Positions 8,952-17,006 of a stretch of 64,000 nucleotides of DNA are shown here, piece after piece (positions within the stretch are counted from its first letter, which is position 1; each line of letters begins with the position of its first letter). The notes under the pieces were generated by a model, which worked only from the letters and a program-made list of their open reading frames with translations, was not told the origin of the DNA and did not search any database. Both the position numbers and the translations under genes were made by a program. This stretch comes from Pseudovibrio japonicus (GTDB taxonomy: Bacteria; Pseudomonadota; Alphaproteobacteria; Rhizobiales; Stappiaceae). The DNA lies in NCBI RefSeq assembly GCF_014651595.1, contig NZ_BMXE01000011.1:50940-114939 (forward strand), written 5' to 3'.

Positions 8952-9683
8952 CTAATGTCTGTTGAGAAGCCGATCCTTCGCCTCGTTGAGTTTGGAAGCC
9001 AGGAAAGCCGACCCCCCACTATCGGGGTGCAATCGCTTAATCAGTCTGCGATGAGCAGCTCGGATCTCGTCCACAGAGGCTCCCGGCGCAAGTCCAAGAA
9101 CCTCGTAGGCCTCCTTCTCAGTCAGAGCGCTAGAGCCCGCCGTGTCTCGCTGCCCCGCTGTGGAATCCGCCTGGAAGTTTACACGCCAGTTGGAGAGCCT
9201 GCTATCGAGGTAAGCTTCGAGTAGGGCAACACTGTCCCCATCCCGCTGCACTTCGCGCCAAAGCTGTTTGAGCTCTGCAACCTGCAATGAACTCAAGGCA
9301 CGGCCCGCAAATGTACCGGCAAGCACCTTGCCCTCAAGCTTCTTGCTATCATGCTCCAGTTCCATATGGAGAAAAGCAGAGGAGATGTTGGAAGTCTGAC
9401 CGGCGCTCTTTGAAGCCCCTCCCAGTCCGCCAAGGGAGAACCCGCCGGGAAACCGGAAATTCTGCGCAGATCCCCACCCCAGAAGGGAAAGCGCAAACGC
9501 AGCGAGCGGCAGCGCAATGACATACCTGCCTGTGACCGCTAGAAAAGCGCAAAAGACCAGCAATAATCCGCCGATCAGCATCTTCAAAACTTCTGCAAGT
9601 TTTGCCGGATTGGACTGCGTCATCCACTTAGCGAAAAGATAGAGGACGGCAAGAACCAGTCCTCCAAAGACCAAATAGCCCAT
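8952..9683 (-). CDS. membrane-anchored J-domain (DnaJ-like) protein
   Basis: 243 residues. Two hydrophobic segments near the N terminus (about 2-20 and 33-75) precede a 110-residue linker and a C-terminal J domain of about 53 residues. The J domain has EAYEVLGLAPGAS and the HPD signature in RLIKRLHPDSGGSAF, so it should stimulate an Hsp70 ATPase. The layout (membrane anchor first, J domain last) resembles TIM14/DjlA-type co-chaperones, not canonical DnaJ. It starts 17 bases after the VWA-like gene ends, so the two are likely one operon. The partner DnaK is not in the window. Confidence 0.88.
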   Translation of the reverse strand: MGYLVFGGLVLAVLYLFAKWMTQSNPAKLAEVLKMLIGGLLLVFCAFLAVTGRYVIALPLAAFALSLLGWGSAQNFRFPGGFSLGGLGGASKSAGQTSNISSAFLHMELEHDSKKLEGKVLAGTFAGRALSSLQVAELKQLWREVQRDGDSVALLEAYLDSRLSNWRVNFQADSTAGQRDTAGSSALTEKEAYEVLGLAPGASVDEIRAAHRRLIKRLHPDSGGSAFLASKLNEAKDRLLNRH

Positions 9684-9700
9684 ATATTACCTGACATGCA

Positions 9701-10423
9701 TTACTTAAGGTGTTCTATCAAGAATTGCGCACCTTTATGCCCCGATTGCTCAAGTTGCTCAAGGGCCTGTCTGCCCCCCGCTGAATATGTGGCAATCGCA
9801 GCAAGCAGTCCGCGCAAGCTGGCAGCAGATCCCTGATCAAAATTCAGATAGACCCCGTTGCTCAACCGCGCAATCTCCCGGTATGCCCGCTCTGCCACAA
9901 TGTCCTTGCCTTCCTGAAAGACAAAAACCGGAACGCCCAGCAAGCCAAGCTCCCCTGCCTTGTCACAAACAAGGTCGGGATTCTCCTCCATGCAGTCGCC
10001 GATATAAACCACCGCCTGCACCCGTTTCTTCCGGGTCTCCGCCAAAGCATGGTCCAGCACTTTGCGAATCTGCGTTCGTCCGGCCTGCACACGGATCTTG
10101 CGCATCATGCGCCCCAGTTCCTTGGAATTGCTGACCCAGCGCGAGGACTTACACTCACCATAACCACGGAAGAACACCAGCTGCACATCCAGCGAGCCAA
10201 CGCGGCCCGCCTCAATGAACATCTCCTCCTGCAAATGACAGGCCTGATCCCACGTGGGCTGACGGCTCATCGTCGCATCCAGTGCAAAGATCAAACGGCC
10301 ACGTTCATCACCCTCCGGCGCTGCAACAGCCCCCTTCGCAGCCTCCAGAAAATTGGCAAGATCGCCCTTGCCCGCTGCAGGATTATTCACGAAACCGGTT
10401 CTTTTGGAGAGCTTGTCTGACAT
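9701..10423 (-). CDS. VWA-like protein of unknown function
   Basis: 240 residues from the ATG at 10423, preceded by AGGTG. A GTG at 10441 is an alternative. The pattern LIFALDATMSRQPTWDQA resembles a von Willebrand A domain MIDAS start, with D-x-T-x-S instead of the usual D-x-S-x-S. Later YIGDCMEENPD supplies another acidic cluster. No signal peptide or membrane segment is seen, so a cytosolic protein is likely. It is followed within 17 bases by the J-domain gene. The pairing suggests a chaperone or complex-assembly role, but this is inference. Confidence 0.75.
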   Translation of the reverse strand: MSDKLSKRTGFVNNPAAGKGDLANFLEAAKGAVAAPEGDERGRLIFALDATMSRQPTWDQACHLQEEMFIEAGRVGSLDVQLVFFRGYGECKSSRWVSNSKELGRMMRKIRVQAGRTQIRKVLDHALAETRKKRVQAVVYIGDCMEENPDLVCDKAGELGLLGVPVFVFQEGKDIVAERAYREIARLSNGVYLNFDQGSAASLRGLLAAIATYSAGGRQALEQLEQSGHKGAQFLIEHLK

Positions 10424-10696
10424 TGGCACACCTGTATTCACGTCATGTCCGATTATGAAGGCGTTTTATTTCAAGAGCTTGAACAATTCTTGGGACAGTT
10501 TGTTCATTTTGCTGCCTAAAGACCAATACCCACTATTGGCGCAGTGAGAATGCCTACAAAATCTGCTATGTCCGAGTATATCAGTTTCTGCTTGCAAATG
10601 GGCTCAACAGTGACTGCACGATCCCATTACCAACAACAGATAAAAAAAGCTGCACAGCAAAGAAATATAGGGATGTGTTCCCACATGGAGACATCA

Positions 10697-11539
10697 ATGA
10701 GAAATCTCCCGGACGTATACCGCGGCGTAGACGCACTTCGGGCTGCACTTGCACCTCTGAGGCAAGAAGGCAAAACAATCGCGCTTGTTCCGACCATGGG
10801 CGCTCTGCACGCCGGTCACCTGTCGCTGGTCGAGAAGGCCCGCGAACACGCCGACATCGTGATTGCTTCGATCTTTGTGAACCCAAAACAGTTCGCTCCG
10901 GGCGAGGATTTCGAAAGCTATCCAAGAACCGAAGAGTCCGACCTGCAAAAGCTGGCGGACCACAATGTGTTTGGCGTCTTCGCTCCAAATGCGAAAGAAA
11001 TGTATCCCAATGGTTTCGCCACCTCCATCCAGATCGAGGGTCCGGCGCTTGGATTGGAAACCGACCACAGACCGCATTTCTTCAACGGCGTTGCAACAGT
11101 GGTAGCAAAGCTGCTTCTGGCCGTACTGCCAGACATCGCTGTGTTTGGCGAAAAGGATTACCAGCAGCTGCGTGTGATTGAGCGCATGGCCAAAGACCTG
11201 CATCTGCCAACCAAAATCGTCGGCGCCCCGATCGTGCGCGAACACGATGGTCTCGCCATGTCATCCCGCAATGAGTATCTCGATGCCAAGGAACGCCAGA
11301 CAGCAATCGCCATCTCGCAAACGCTGACCACAGCGCGAAACGCACTGCGCAACGGCGAAAGCTGGATTGATGTTCGTAAGAAAGCTCTGGCCGCTCTGAA
11401 ACTCTCCGGCTTTGCAACTGACTACTTCGAGCTGCGCCATGCCAAGCACCTGGGCACGCCCATTGAAACCAGCGGCGCCCGCATTCTCGTCGCAGCGAAA
11501 GTCGGCACTACCCGACTGATCGACAACATCGAAGTGTAA
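10697..11539 (+). CDS. panC: pantoate--beta-alanine ligase (PanC)
   Basis: 280 residues (E. coli PanC 283). It joins pantoate and beta-alanine with ATP, the last step of pantothenate synthesis. The HIGH-type ATP site is PTMGALHAGHLSL, and MSSRNEYL is the KMSKS-like loop. FGEKDYQQL and VGAPIVREHDGLAMSS are also family hallmarks. The open frame extends to 10544, but GGAG stands 6 bases before the ATG at 10697 and the protein then has normal length. Monocistronic here; panB is not in the window. Confidence 0.97.
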   Translation: MRNLPDVYRGVDALRAALAPLRQEGKTIALVPTMGALHAGHLSLVEKAREHADIVIASIFVNPKQFAPGEDFESYPRTEESDLQKLADHNVFGVFAPNAKEMYPNGFATSIQIEGPALGLETDHRPHFFNGVATVVAKLLLAVLPDIAVFGEKDYQQLRVIERMAKDLHLPTKIVGAPIVREHDGLAMSSRNEYLDAKERQTAIAISQTLTTARNALRNGESWIDVRKKALAALKLSGFATDYFELRHAKHLGTPIETSGARILVAAKVGTTRLIDNIEV

Positions 11540-11603
11540 GGCGTTGCCCTAACAAGGGTGCACTGATTTTCAGAGAAAAGAAGTAACAACAAAAAGCAAT
11601 CTT

Positions 11604-11627
11604 CGGGCAATTAAACGCAATTGCCCG
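11604..11627. terminator. hairpin between convergent panC and DUF1489 gene
   Basis: A perfect 9-bp inverted repeat (CGGGCAATT / AATTGCCCG, loop AAACGC) between two convergent stops. Neither strand has an immediate T-run, so it is a likely shared 3' hairpin, not a strong intrinsic terminator. Confidence 0.5.
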
Positions 11628-11650
11628 GAGCACTCCCCATAGCGCCAGTT

Positions 11651-12097
11651 CTAAATCAGACAGAGCTCCTGCAGCTCCCGGCGCATAGCCTCCGGCATAT
11701 CCGCAAGTTGATCCTGATCCAGCAAAGGTCCGGTCACATCCGGCGGTGCATCTGATGGTTTTAGGTAGCGCCAGCCCTGAAAGGCTCTGCGTGGCTGGAG
11801 CTGGGTCTGATGAAGGTAAGGCTCCATCACAAGCTCACACCGCTTCTTGCCAGCATCATCTTTGTGAACGCGGATATCAATCAGTTTCTGTCGAACCTGA
11901 ACATTGCCCTTGATCACCCAATAGAGCGAGCCACCATCAAGCAGTTCGTCAATGCGCGTTGGCACCATACGCGTGGTATGGATCTGTTCATCGCTCAAAC
12001 CTTGGGCCAGCGCATGAATCTGCCGCTGTTCGATATAATTCCGCAGCTGGTCAACGCTTTCCACGCCAACACAGAGTTTCACCAGATGTAACGTCAT
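11651..12097 (-). CDS. DUF1489 family protein
   Basis: 148 residues from the ATG at 12097. The sequence starts MTLHLVKLCVGVESVDQL and contains HTTRMVPTR and LYWVIKGNVQVRQKL, typical of DUF1489, a family largely confined to alphaproteobacteria. WRYLKPSDAPPDV near the C terminus is also characteristic. Function unknown. The start choice follows the family's conserved N terminus; the ribosome binding site is weak. Confidence 0.82.
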   Translation of the reverse strand: MTLHLVKLCVGVESVDQLRNYIEQRQIHALAQGLSDEQIHTTRMVPTRIDELLDGGSLYWVIKGNVQVRQKLIDIRVHKDDAGKKRCELVMEPYLHQTQLQPRRAFQGWRYLKPSDAPPDVTGPLLDQDQLADMPEAMRRELQELCLI

Positions 12098-12205
12098 AGG
12101 GCTGAAATAGCAGGAAGAACGTTTTTTTGCCAGCCAAAGCAACCCCCATAGCTAACGCCTTACACAAACATATTGGTGATCACTCAGGCTCGTCGCAAAG
12201 CCCAG

Positions 12206-12384
12206 CGCAGCCAGATAATCCACCTGCTACACCACACATGCGCAAATCGTTTCCGGCCATCAAGCTGTAAGAGCTGCAGAAGAGTATTTTGAAGGGAACG
12301 AGCACAAGCTCGAAGAGGAAGGGAAGAAGCGCTGTGTGAACGCACAGAGCGTGATCAGCAGCACATTATCGATTTTCATTTACG
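12206..12384 (+). pseudogene. possible gene remnant (open frame without start)
   Basis: One plus-strand frame is open from a TAA near 12206 to a TAG near 12384, with protein-like composition (segments AVRAAEEYFEGNEHKLEEEG and CVNAQSVISSTLSIF) but no plausible start codon. It may be the decayed 3' end of an old gene. I do not recognise a family. Weak evidence. Confidence 0.2.
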
Positions 12385-12401
12385 GATAGAACCACCCAAT
12401 G

Positions 12402-12433
12402 AAAAAGGGATGCAGACAAAACGTCCGCATCCC
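12402..12433 (-). terminator. intrinsic terminator of the 35-residue gene
   Basis: On the minus strand GGGATGCGGAC, a 5-base loop, then GTCTGCATCCC and five T. It lies 36 bases after the stop of the small ORF, with no other minus-strand gene between. Confidence 0.85.
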
Positions 12434-12468
12434 CATTTAAAATCTACGTCTGGGCAGCAATTATGCGA

Positions 12469-12576
12469 TTAGCTGCCGGCACCTGCAAATACGTAAAGCA
12501 GTGCCAAAACGCCGCCAAGGGTAGCTACGGTCCAAACAGTGAACCCCCAGCAAGACTTTTGAATTTCGTGGTCCAT
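12469..12576 (-). CDS. small single-span membrane protein (35 residues)
   Basis: MDHEIQKSCWGFTVWTVATL begins the frame, which ends in FAGAGS and TAA. A polar 8-residue N terminus is followed by one hydrophobic helix (about residues 10-31) with GG and AGAG small-residue motifs. I do not recognise the family. Support comes from protein-like layout and from the strong intrinsic terminator 36 bases downstream on the same strand, which has no other gene to serve. The ribosome binding site is weak (GGTG). Confidence 0.5.
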   Translation of the reverse strand: MDHEIQKSCWGFTVWTVATLGGVLALLYVFAGAGS

Positions 12577-13074
12577 AAAACACCATTTAATGGTTGATAT
12601 GAGTGCGCCGAGGAGACCCCGTCAGCACAGGCCGCAGGAAATATCCCTCTCGTGCCCAAAGCGCAACAGCAAAACGGCAGATTTGACCCATCAGATCGCC
12701 GCAGTCCTGTCTAACTTCGCAACCACATTTCTCACGCTTAGATATACACGATCGATAAAATCTTGTATTGCCAACAGCTTACGTCAAATTGAAATTACTA
12801 AAAATCTCGACAATTACTAAAAAATGACCATGCATTTTTTTTAGGAAAATTCGTCGGAAACCCGACTTTTTTGGGGTTGTAACTTCAAATCACGACAACC
12901 TGAAGCCCGTTTTTTGACATATCAGAGCCGCTTGAACTGCAAATTAGCTGGGTTCACTGAGTCTCAAATAGCCCCCGGCCCTAGCCCCTTCCTCTAAATC
13001 ATGCCAAACAGATATCAAGCACTGTATGAACGCAGGCTGAATTCCCGACACCGGCTTAGAAAACAGAAAGATCA
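12577..13074. other. intergenic region upstream of the DUF599 gene
   Basis: About 500 bases. A weak plus-strand terminator-like element (GTCGG, AAAC, CCGAC and T6, 12853-12872) is present with no gene before it, so a short unannotated transcript between 12600 and 12850 is possible. No convincing ORF is seen. Confidence 0.4.
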
Positions 13075-13791
13075 ATGCTACAGATCCAGCTTTCCAACAT
13101 CATAGCCATCTTCTTTTTCATCTTCGCATGGGGCTTGTACAGTTGGCTGGCCTACCGCAGCCCATGGTCAAAACACACACTTTCCTACGCTATGGACGCG
13201 CACCGATACCGATGGATGCGCGCCATGCTGAAGCGCGAAGTACGCATTGCAGACACGAACATCGCCTCCGGCTTGCAACAGGGAACGGCCTTTTTTGCTT
13301 CGGCCTCTCTTATCGCCATTGGTGGGACGGTCACCCTGCTTAGCGCTATGGATGAAGTCGCAAACATGGCAAAGCTGCTCGAGCTGCCGTTTCTCGATGA
13401 CCCGCTGCAGAACGAAGCTAAGACATTCGGCCTCATGGTTATTCTGGCCTATGCTTTCTTCAAGTTCGGTTGGGCTTACCGGCTATTCAATTACACCACT
13501 ATCGTCATGGGCTCGATTCCCGATGATGCACACGACGAGAACGATGAAGCTGTAGAAGCCTCACTGCGTGCAGCGCGGCTGGCAACCCTCGCAGGCCGTC
13601 ACTTTAGCAACGGCCAACAAGCATTGTTCTTCGCTGTCGGTTATCTGGGATGGTATGCAGGCCCCTACATCTTCATGGGTACGACCCTGATGGTAACGCT
13701 GGTGCTGCTACGCCGTCAGTTCTTCTCCAAAGCAAGAAAAGCCGTATTACCTGGTCCAAACGCGCAGGATCTGGTCAGCTCCGGCGCCTGA
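13075..13791 (+). CDS. DUF599 family inner-membrane protein
   Basis: 238 residues with four likely membrane segments (about 8-28, 70-92, 118-138 and 184-215). Family features include WLAYRSPWSKHTLSYAMD and FFASASLIAIGGT, as in the DUF599/COG3821 membrane proteins. Function unknown. Its last 25 codons (13716-13791) overlap, on the opposite strand, the 3' end of the first cyclase gene. The same 3' end occurs again at 15452-15526 next to the second cyclase, left by a tandem duplication. Confidence 0.82.
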   Translation: MLQIQLSNIIAIFFFIFAWGLYSWLAYRSPWSKHTLSYAMDAHRYRWMRAMLKREVRIADTNIASGLQQGTAFFASASLIAIGGTVTLLSAMDEVANMAKLLELPFLDDPLQNEAKTFGLMVILAYAFFKFGWAYRLFNYTTIVMGSIPDDAHDENDEAVEASLRAARLATLAGRHFSNGQQALFFAVGYLGWYAGPYIFMGTTLMVTLVLLRRQFFSKARKAVLPGPNAQDLVSSGA

Positions 13792-14957
13792 TAGACATTC
13801 ACCGGTGAGGGGAAACCCTTGAGCGGGTAAGTCCCCACATAAGTCCCTTCACCGCAGTCAAGGATGTTCGCTACAGCCTGCGAAATCAGCATCTCCTGAT
13901 TAAGACGCTTGGAAAGTTCAGCAATCCGGGCAGCCTCGTTCACCACCGGCCCAACAACTGTAAAGTCCAGTCGCCGCTGACCACCCACATTGCCAAAGAA
14001 CACACGCCCGGCATGCACGCCCATTCCCACGTGTATAGCAGGCAAGTCGGCAAAACCATCCGCATTGGTCGCAGCCAGTTCCGCAAGGCTTTCCCGAAGC
14101 GCGGCCATCGCCTCACACGCAGCAATTCTGGCACTTTGTGCATCCGTATAAGGAAACACCGCTAAAACCTCATCTCCGATAAACTTCAGTATCTCGCCAC
14201 CATGCTGCTCAACACGCGATGTGATGATGCCGAAATACTCGTTCAGCAGGCGCAACAGCGCCTTATCAGGCAGGTAATTGGAAAATCTGGTGAAGTTGCG
14301 AATATCAGAGAACGCCACAATCGCGTTGATATGCTCGCCATCTCCCCGCTGAATCTCCCCATTCATCACTCGCTGCCCGGCGCGCGCGCCAAGGTAAGTA
14401 TCAAGGATGCTTTCAGAAACTCGCCGGGAGTTGAACAATTCGCAAATCATCGAGAGCGGCACTGCGATCCGTTCAAACAAAGCAACATCGCCATCGCGGA
14501 ACCCATCTGCCGTGCGCGAGGCAAATCCCAGCCCATGCAGATCACCATCGGAAAATGTCATGGGAACAGACACATACTCCGTATAGCCCTGCGCCTTCAG
14601 CTCCTGAGAAATTCCAAGCTTGTCATACTCATCATGGTGCCCAAACTTGTGCCTGATAACCTTGCCACTCTCGACAGAGCGCTTCCAGAGACTTTGATTG
14701 TATGACTCATTGCCTTCAGCCGCCCCCTGGCAGTACCGGATACGAGGTCCGACACCACGCTCCCAGATAAGGCCTTCACCATGATAATTCGGGTCCAGAA
14801 TAGAAATGCCAGCCGAGATCCGGTCAACTTCAATGCCCATCTTAAGCAAACGCTCGCCTAAGACCGCAAAGATACCGTTGGGATGCCCCAACATCTTGGC
14901 ATCCTTGGACAGCCATTCCAATAATTCGCTGAGTGACGATCTTTCAATTACAGTCAT
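13716..14957 (-). CDS. class III adenylate/guanylate cyclase, copy 1
   Basis: 413 residues. The N-terminal half (about 1-190) is a sensor region with GISILDPNYHGEGLIW and WKRSVESGKVIRHKFG; the C-terminal half is a class III cyclase domain. Metal-binding Asp residues are in AFSDIRNFT and FIGDEVLAVFP. The substrate Lys is in GEILKFIGDE, and TVVGPVVNEAARI holds the Asn/Arg transition-state residues, so it should be active. ATP rather than GTP is likely but not certain. About 85-90% similar to copy 2 by eye. Its last 76 bases are antisense to the DUF599 gene. No signal peptide is seen. Confidence 0.92.
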   Translation of the reverse strand: MTVIERSSLSELLEWLSKDAKMLGHPNGIFAVLGERLLKMGIEVDRISAGISILDPNYHGEGLIWERGVGPRIRYCQGAAEGNESYNQSLWKRSVESGKVIRHKFGHHDEYDKLGISQELKAQGYTEYVSVPMTFSDGDLHGLGFASRTADGFRDGDVALFERIAVPLSMICELFNSRRVSESILDTYLGARAGQRVMNGEIQRGDGEHINAIVAFSDIRNFTRFSNYLPDKALLRLLNEYFGIITSRVEQHGGEILKFIGDEVLAVFPYTDAQSARIAACEAMAALRESLAELAATNADGFADLPAIHVGMGVHAGRVFFGNVGGQRRLDFTVVGPVVNEAARIAELSKRLNQEMLISQAVANILDCGEGTYVGTYPLKGFPSPVNVYQAPELTRSCAFGPGNTAFLALEKN

Positions 14958-15071
14958 TTACACCCCGGGAAAGGAAACCACATAGAAGCTGCCTTTCGTG
15001 AGCAAATTCAGCAGTTTCTCCAATACGTTTCGTCATTTTCTTCCACCCCAGACGCTTAGCTCAATACCCTC

Positions 15072-15448
15072 ATGAAATTCGCAGCTTTCTACCTGGCTTC
15101 CCCACTCAGCAACAATCACAAGGCGCAGTTCATCAACTCGACGGCAAAGATAAGTCACAGACGAGACACACGCTCCAGCCCGGCACGCAATACGACCCTG
15201 CAACAAAGCAGGAGCTTTGCTTGTCGTAATCATTCATCGGGAAGCTGCCTATGCGGCAAACGCAAAATGCGTGCACTTAGGGCAAGAAGACCTGAAAATC
15301 ACCGAATACCGCGCACTCCGTTCCGCTGGTATCTATTACGCATTGTAACTCATGATGAAGGTAAGCTGGCAAAGCACTGCTACTGGATTTCAAATATGTA
15401 ATCCCAGACACGAAATACAAGGCCCATCAAAAGAAATGAGCTAACATC
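15072..15448 (+). pseudogene. thiE pseudogene fragment
   Basis: This stretch aligns along its length with codons 1 to about 131 of thiE at 17007. Shared blocks include AAAGATAAGTCA (15147; thiE 17098), GTGCACTTAGG (15271; thiE 17223), CGCACTCCGTTC and CATGATGAAG. Several one-base gaps and in-frame stops break the frame. It stops where the DUF599-tail copy begins (about 15450). It is the left-over thiE end of a tandem duplication. Confidence 0.85.
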
Positions 15449-15450
15449 GG

Positions 15451-16692
15451 TTAGCTCTTCTCCAAAGCAAGAAAAGCAGTATTACCCGGTCCAAACGCGC
15501 AGGATCTGGTCAGCTCCGGTGCCTGATAGACATTCACCGGTGAGGGGAAGCCCTTGAGCGGGTAAGTCCCCACATAAGTCCCTTCACCGCAGTCAAGGAT
15601 GTTCGCTACAGCCTGCGAAATCAGCATTTCCTGATTAAGCCGTTTGGAAAGATCAGCAATCCGTGCAGCCTCGTTCACCACCGGCCCAACAACCGTAAAG
15701 TCCAGTCGCCGCTGACCGCCCACATTCCCAAAGAACACACGCCCGGAATGCACGCCCATGCCAACATGGATGGCAGGCAGATCCGGGAACCCGCGAGCAT
15801 TCTCGACCGCCAGATCCGCAAGGCTTTCCCGTAGCGCTTCCAGCGCCTCGAATGCCGCTATTCTGGCACTCTGTGCATCGGTGTAAGGAAACACCGCCAG
15901 CACCTCATCCCCAATGAACTTCAGGATCTCACCGCCATGCTGTTCAACACGGGAGGTGATAATGCCGAAATACTCATTGAGCAGATGCAGGAGGGCTTTA
16001 TCAGGCAGATAATTGGAAAATCCGGTGAAGTTGCGGATATCAGAAAACGCCACAATCGCGTTGATATGCTCGCCATCCCCACGCTGGATCTCCCCCTCCA
16101 TCACCCGCCGTCCGGCGCGTGTACCAAGATAGGTATTCAGGATGCTTTCAGAGGCCTGCCTGGAGTTGAACAACTCGCAAATCAACGACAACGGCGCTGA
16201 GATCTGCTCAAACAGATCGACATCTTCGTCGCGAAACCCGTCGCCGGAACGGGTCGCAAACGCCAATCCATGCAGCTCGCCGTCGGAGAACTTGATAGGC
16301 ACAGAAACATAGTCCGTATACCCCTGCTCCTGGAGCTCCTGAGAGACTTTGAGCTGGTCATACTCATCGTGCTGCCCAAATCTATGACGGATGATCTTGC
16401 CGCTTTCGATGGAGCGCTTCCACAGGCTTTGATTATAAGACTCGCTCGATTCCGGGGTCTGTTGGAAGTATCGGATGCGCGGCCCCACACCTCGCTCCCA
16501 GATAAGCCCTTCACCGTGATAATTGGGGTCCAGAATAGAGATACCGGTCGAGATCCGGTCCACCGCAACACCCATTTTATGCAGTCGCTCCCCTAAAACC
16601 GCAAAGATACGGCACGGACGCCCCAGCATTTTTGCATCCTGGGACAACCACTCCAGCAGATCGTAGCGAGACGACGACTCAATTACAGACAT
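15451..16692 (-). CDS. class III adenylate/guanylate cyclase, copy 2
   Basis: 413 residues with the same architecture as copy 1. All catalytic motifs are intact: AFSDIRNFT, GEILKFIGDEVLAVFP and DFTVVGPVVNEAARI. Differences from copy 1 concentrate in the N-terminal sensor half, for example FQQTPESSESYNQ here against CQGAAEGNESYNQ, while the last 200 bases are nearly identical. The stop codon is TAA here and TGA in copy 1, because the duplication junction falls at the stop. The start is set by MSVIES, matching MTVIER of copy 1, with GGGGTG shortly before both ATGs. Confidence 0.92.
   Translation of the reverse strand: MSVIESSSRYDLLEWLSQDAKMLGRPCRIFAVLGERLHKMGVAVDRISTGISILDPNYHGEGLIWERGVGPRIRYFQQTPESSESYNQSLWKRSIESGKIIRHRFGQHDEYDQLKVSQELQEQGYTDYVSVPIKFSDGELHGLAFATRSGDGFRDEDVDLFEQISAPLSLICELFNSRQASESILNTYLGTRAGRRVMEGEIQRGDGEHINAIVAFSDIRNFTGFSNYLPDKALLHLLNEYFGIITSRVEQHGGEILKFIGDEVLAVFPYTDAQSARIAAFEALEALRESLADLAVENARGFPDLPAIHVGMGVHSGRVFFGNVGGQRRLDFTVVGPVVNEAARIADLSKRLNQEMLISQAVANILDCGEGTYVGTYPLKGFPSPVNVYQAPELTRSCAFGPGNTAFLALEKS
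15452..15526 (+). pseudogene. duplicated 3' end of the DUF599 gene
   Basis: 75 bases matching the end of the DUF599 gene (13717-13791), reading FSKARKAVLPGPNAQDLVSS and GA plus TGA in sense. No 5' part is present. It lies antisense within the 3' end of cyclase copy 2 and persists only because that strand codes for the cyclase tail. Confidence 0.85.
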
Positions 16693-17006
16693 TTACACCC
16701 CAGAGACGAACGAAGAGAAGACCACGTAAAACTACTATGCACACAAACAAATGTGGCAGGCACTCCAATATTCTTCATTATTTACTATCCAACTCAGACA
16801 TTTACAGGAACACCTTCAAGAAACCATCGCATTTATTGCTATATTTTCTCCACAATTCAACACACGCCCAACGTGTAAATGCTTCAAATTTCTAAAAATT
16901 TGTAGCCAAAAACTATCCCAACTTCTATTTTCACTCGACATATGAACGCTGCACGCATTTCGTGATTGCCCGGCACATCACTGCGTCCTAATCGAGAAAT
17001 CCAGCA
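16693..17006. other. divergent promoter region between cyclase 2 and thiE
   Basis: 314 bases, AT-rich. It should hold both promoters. I see no TPP riboswitch core and no ORF. The matching region before cyclase 1 is only 114 bases, so about 200 bases were lost there. Confidence 0.5.

Noticed and set aside
15033..15401. ORFs of 66 and 109 codons around 15.1-15.4 kb
   Set aside because: They lie across the decayed thiE copy in other frames and are not independent genes.
16693..17006. TPP riboswitch before thiE
   Set aside because: I looked for the conserved CTGAGA and ACCTGATC-type cores in the upstream region and did not find them.
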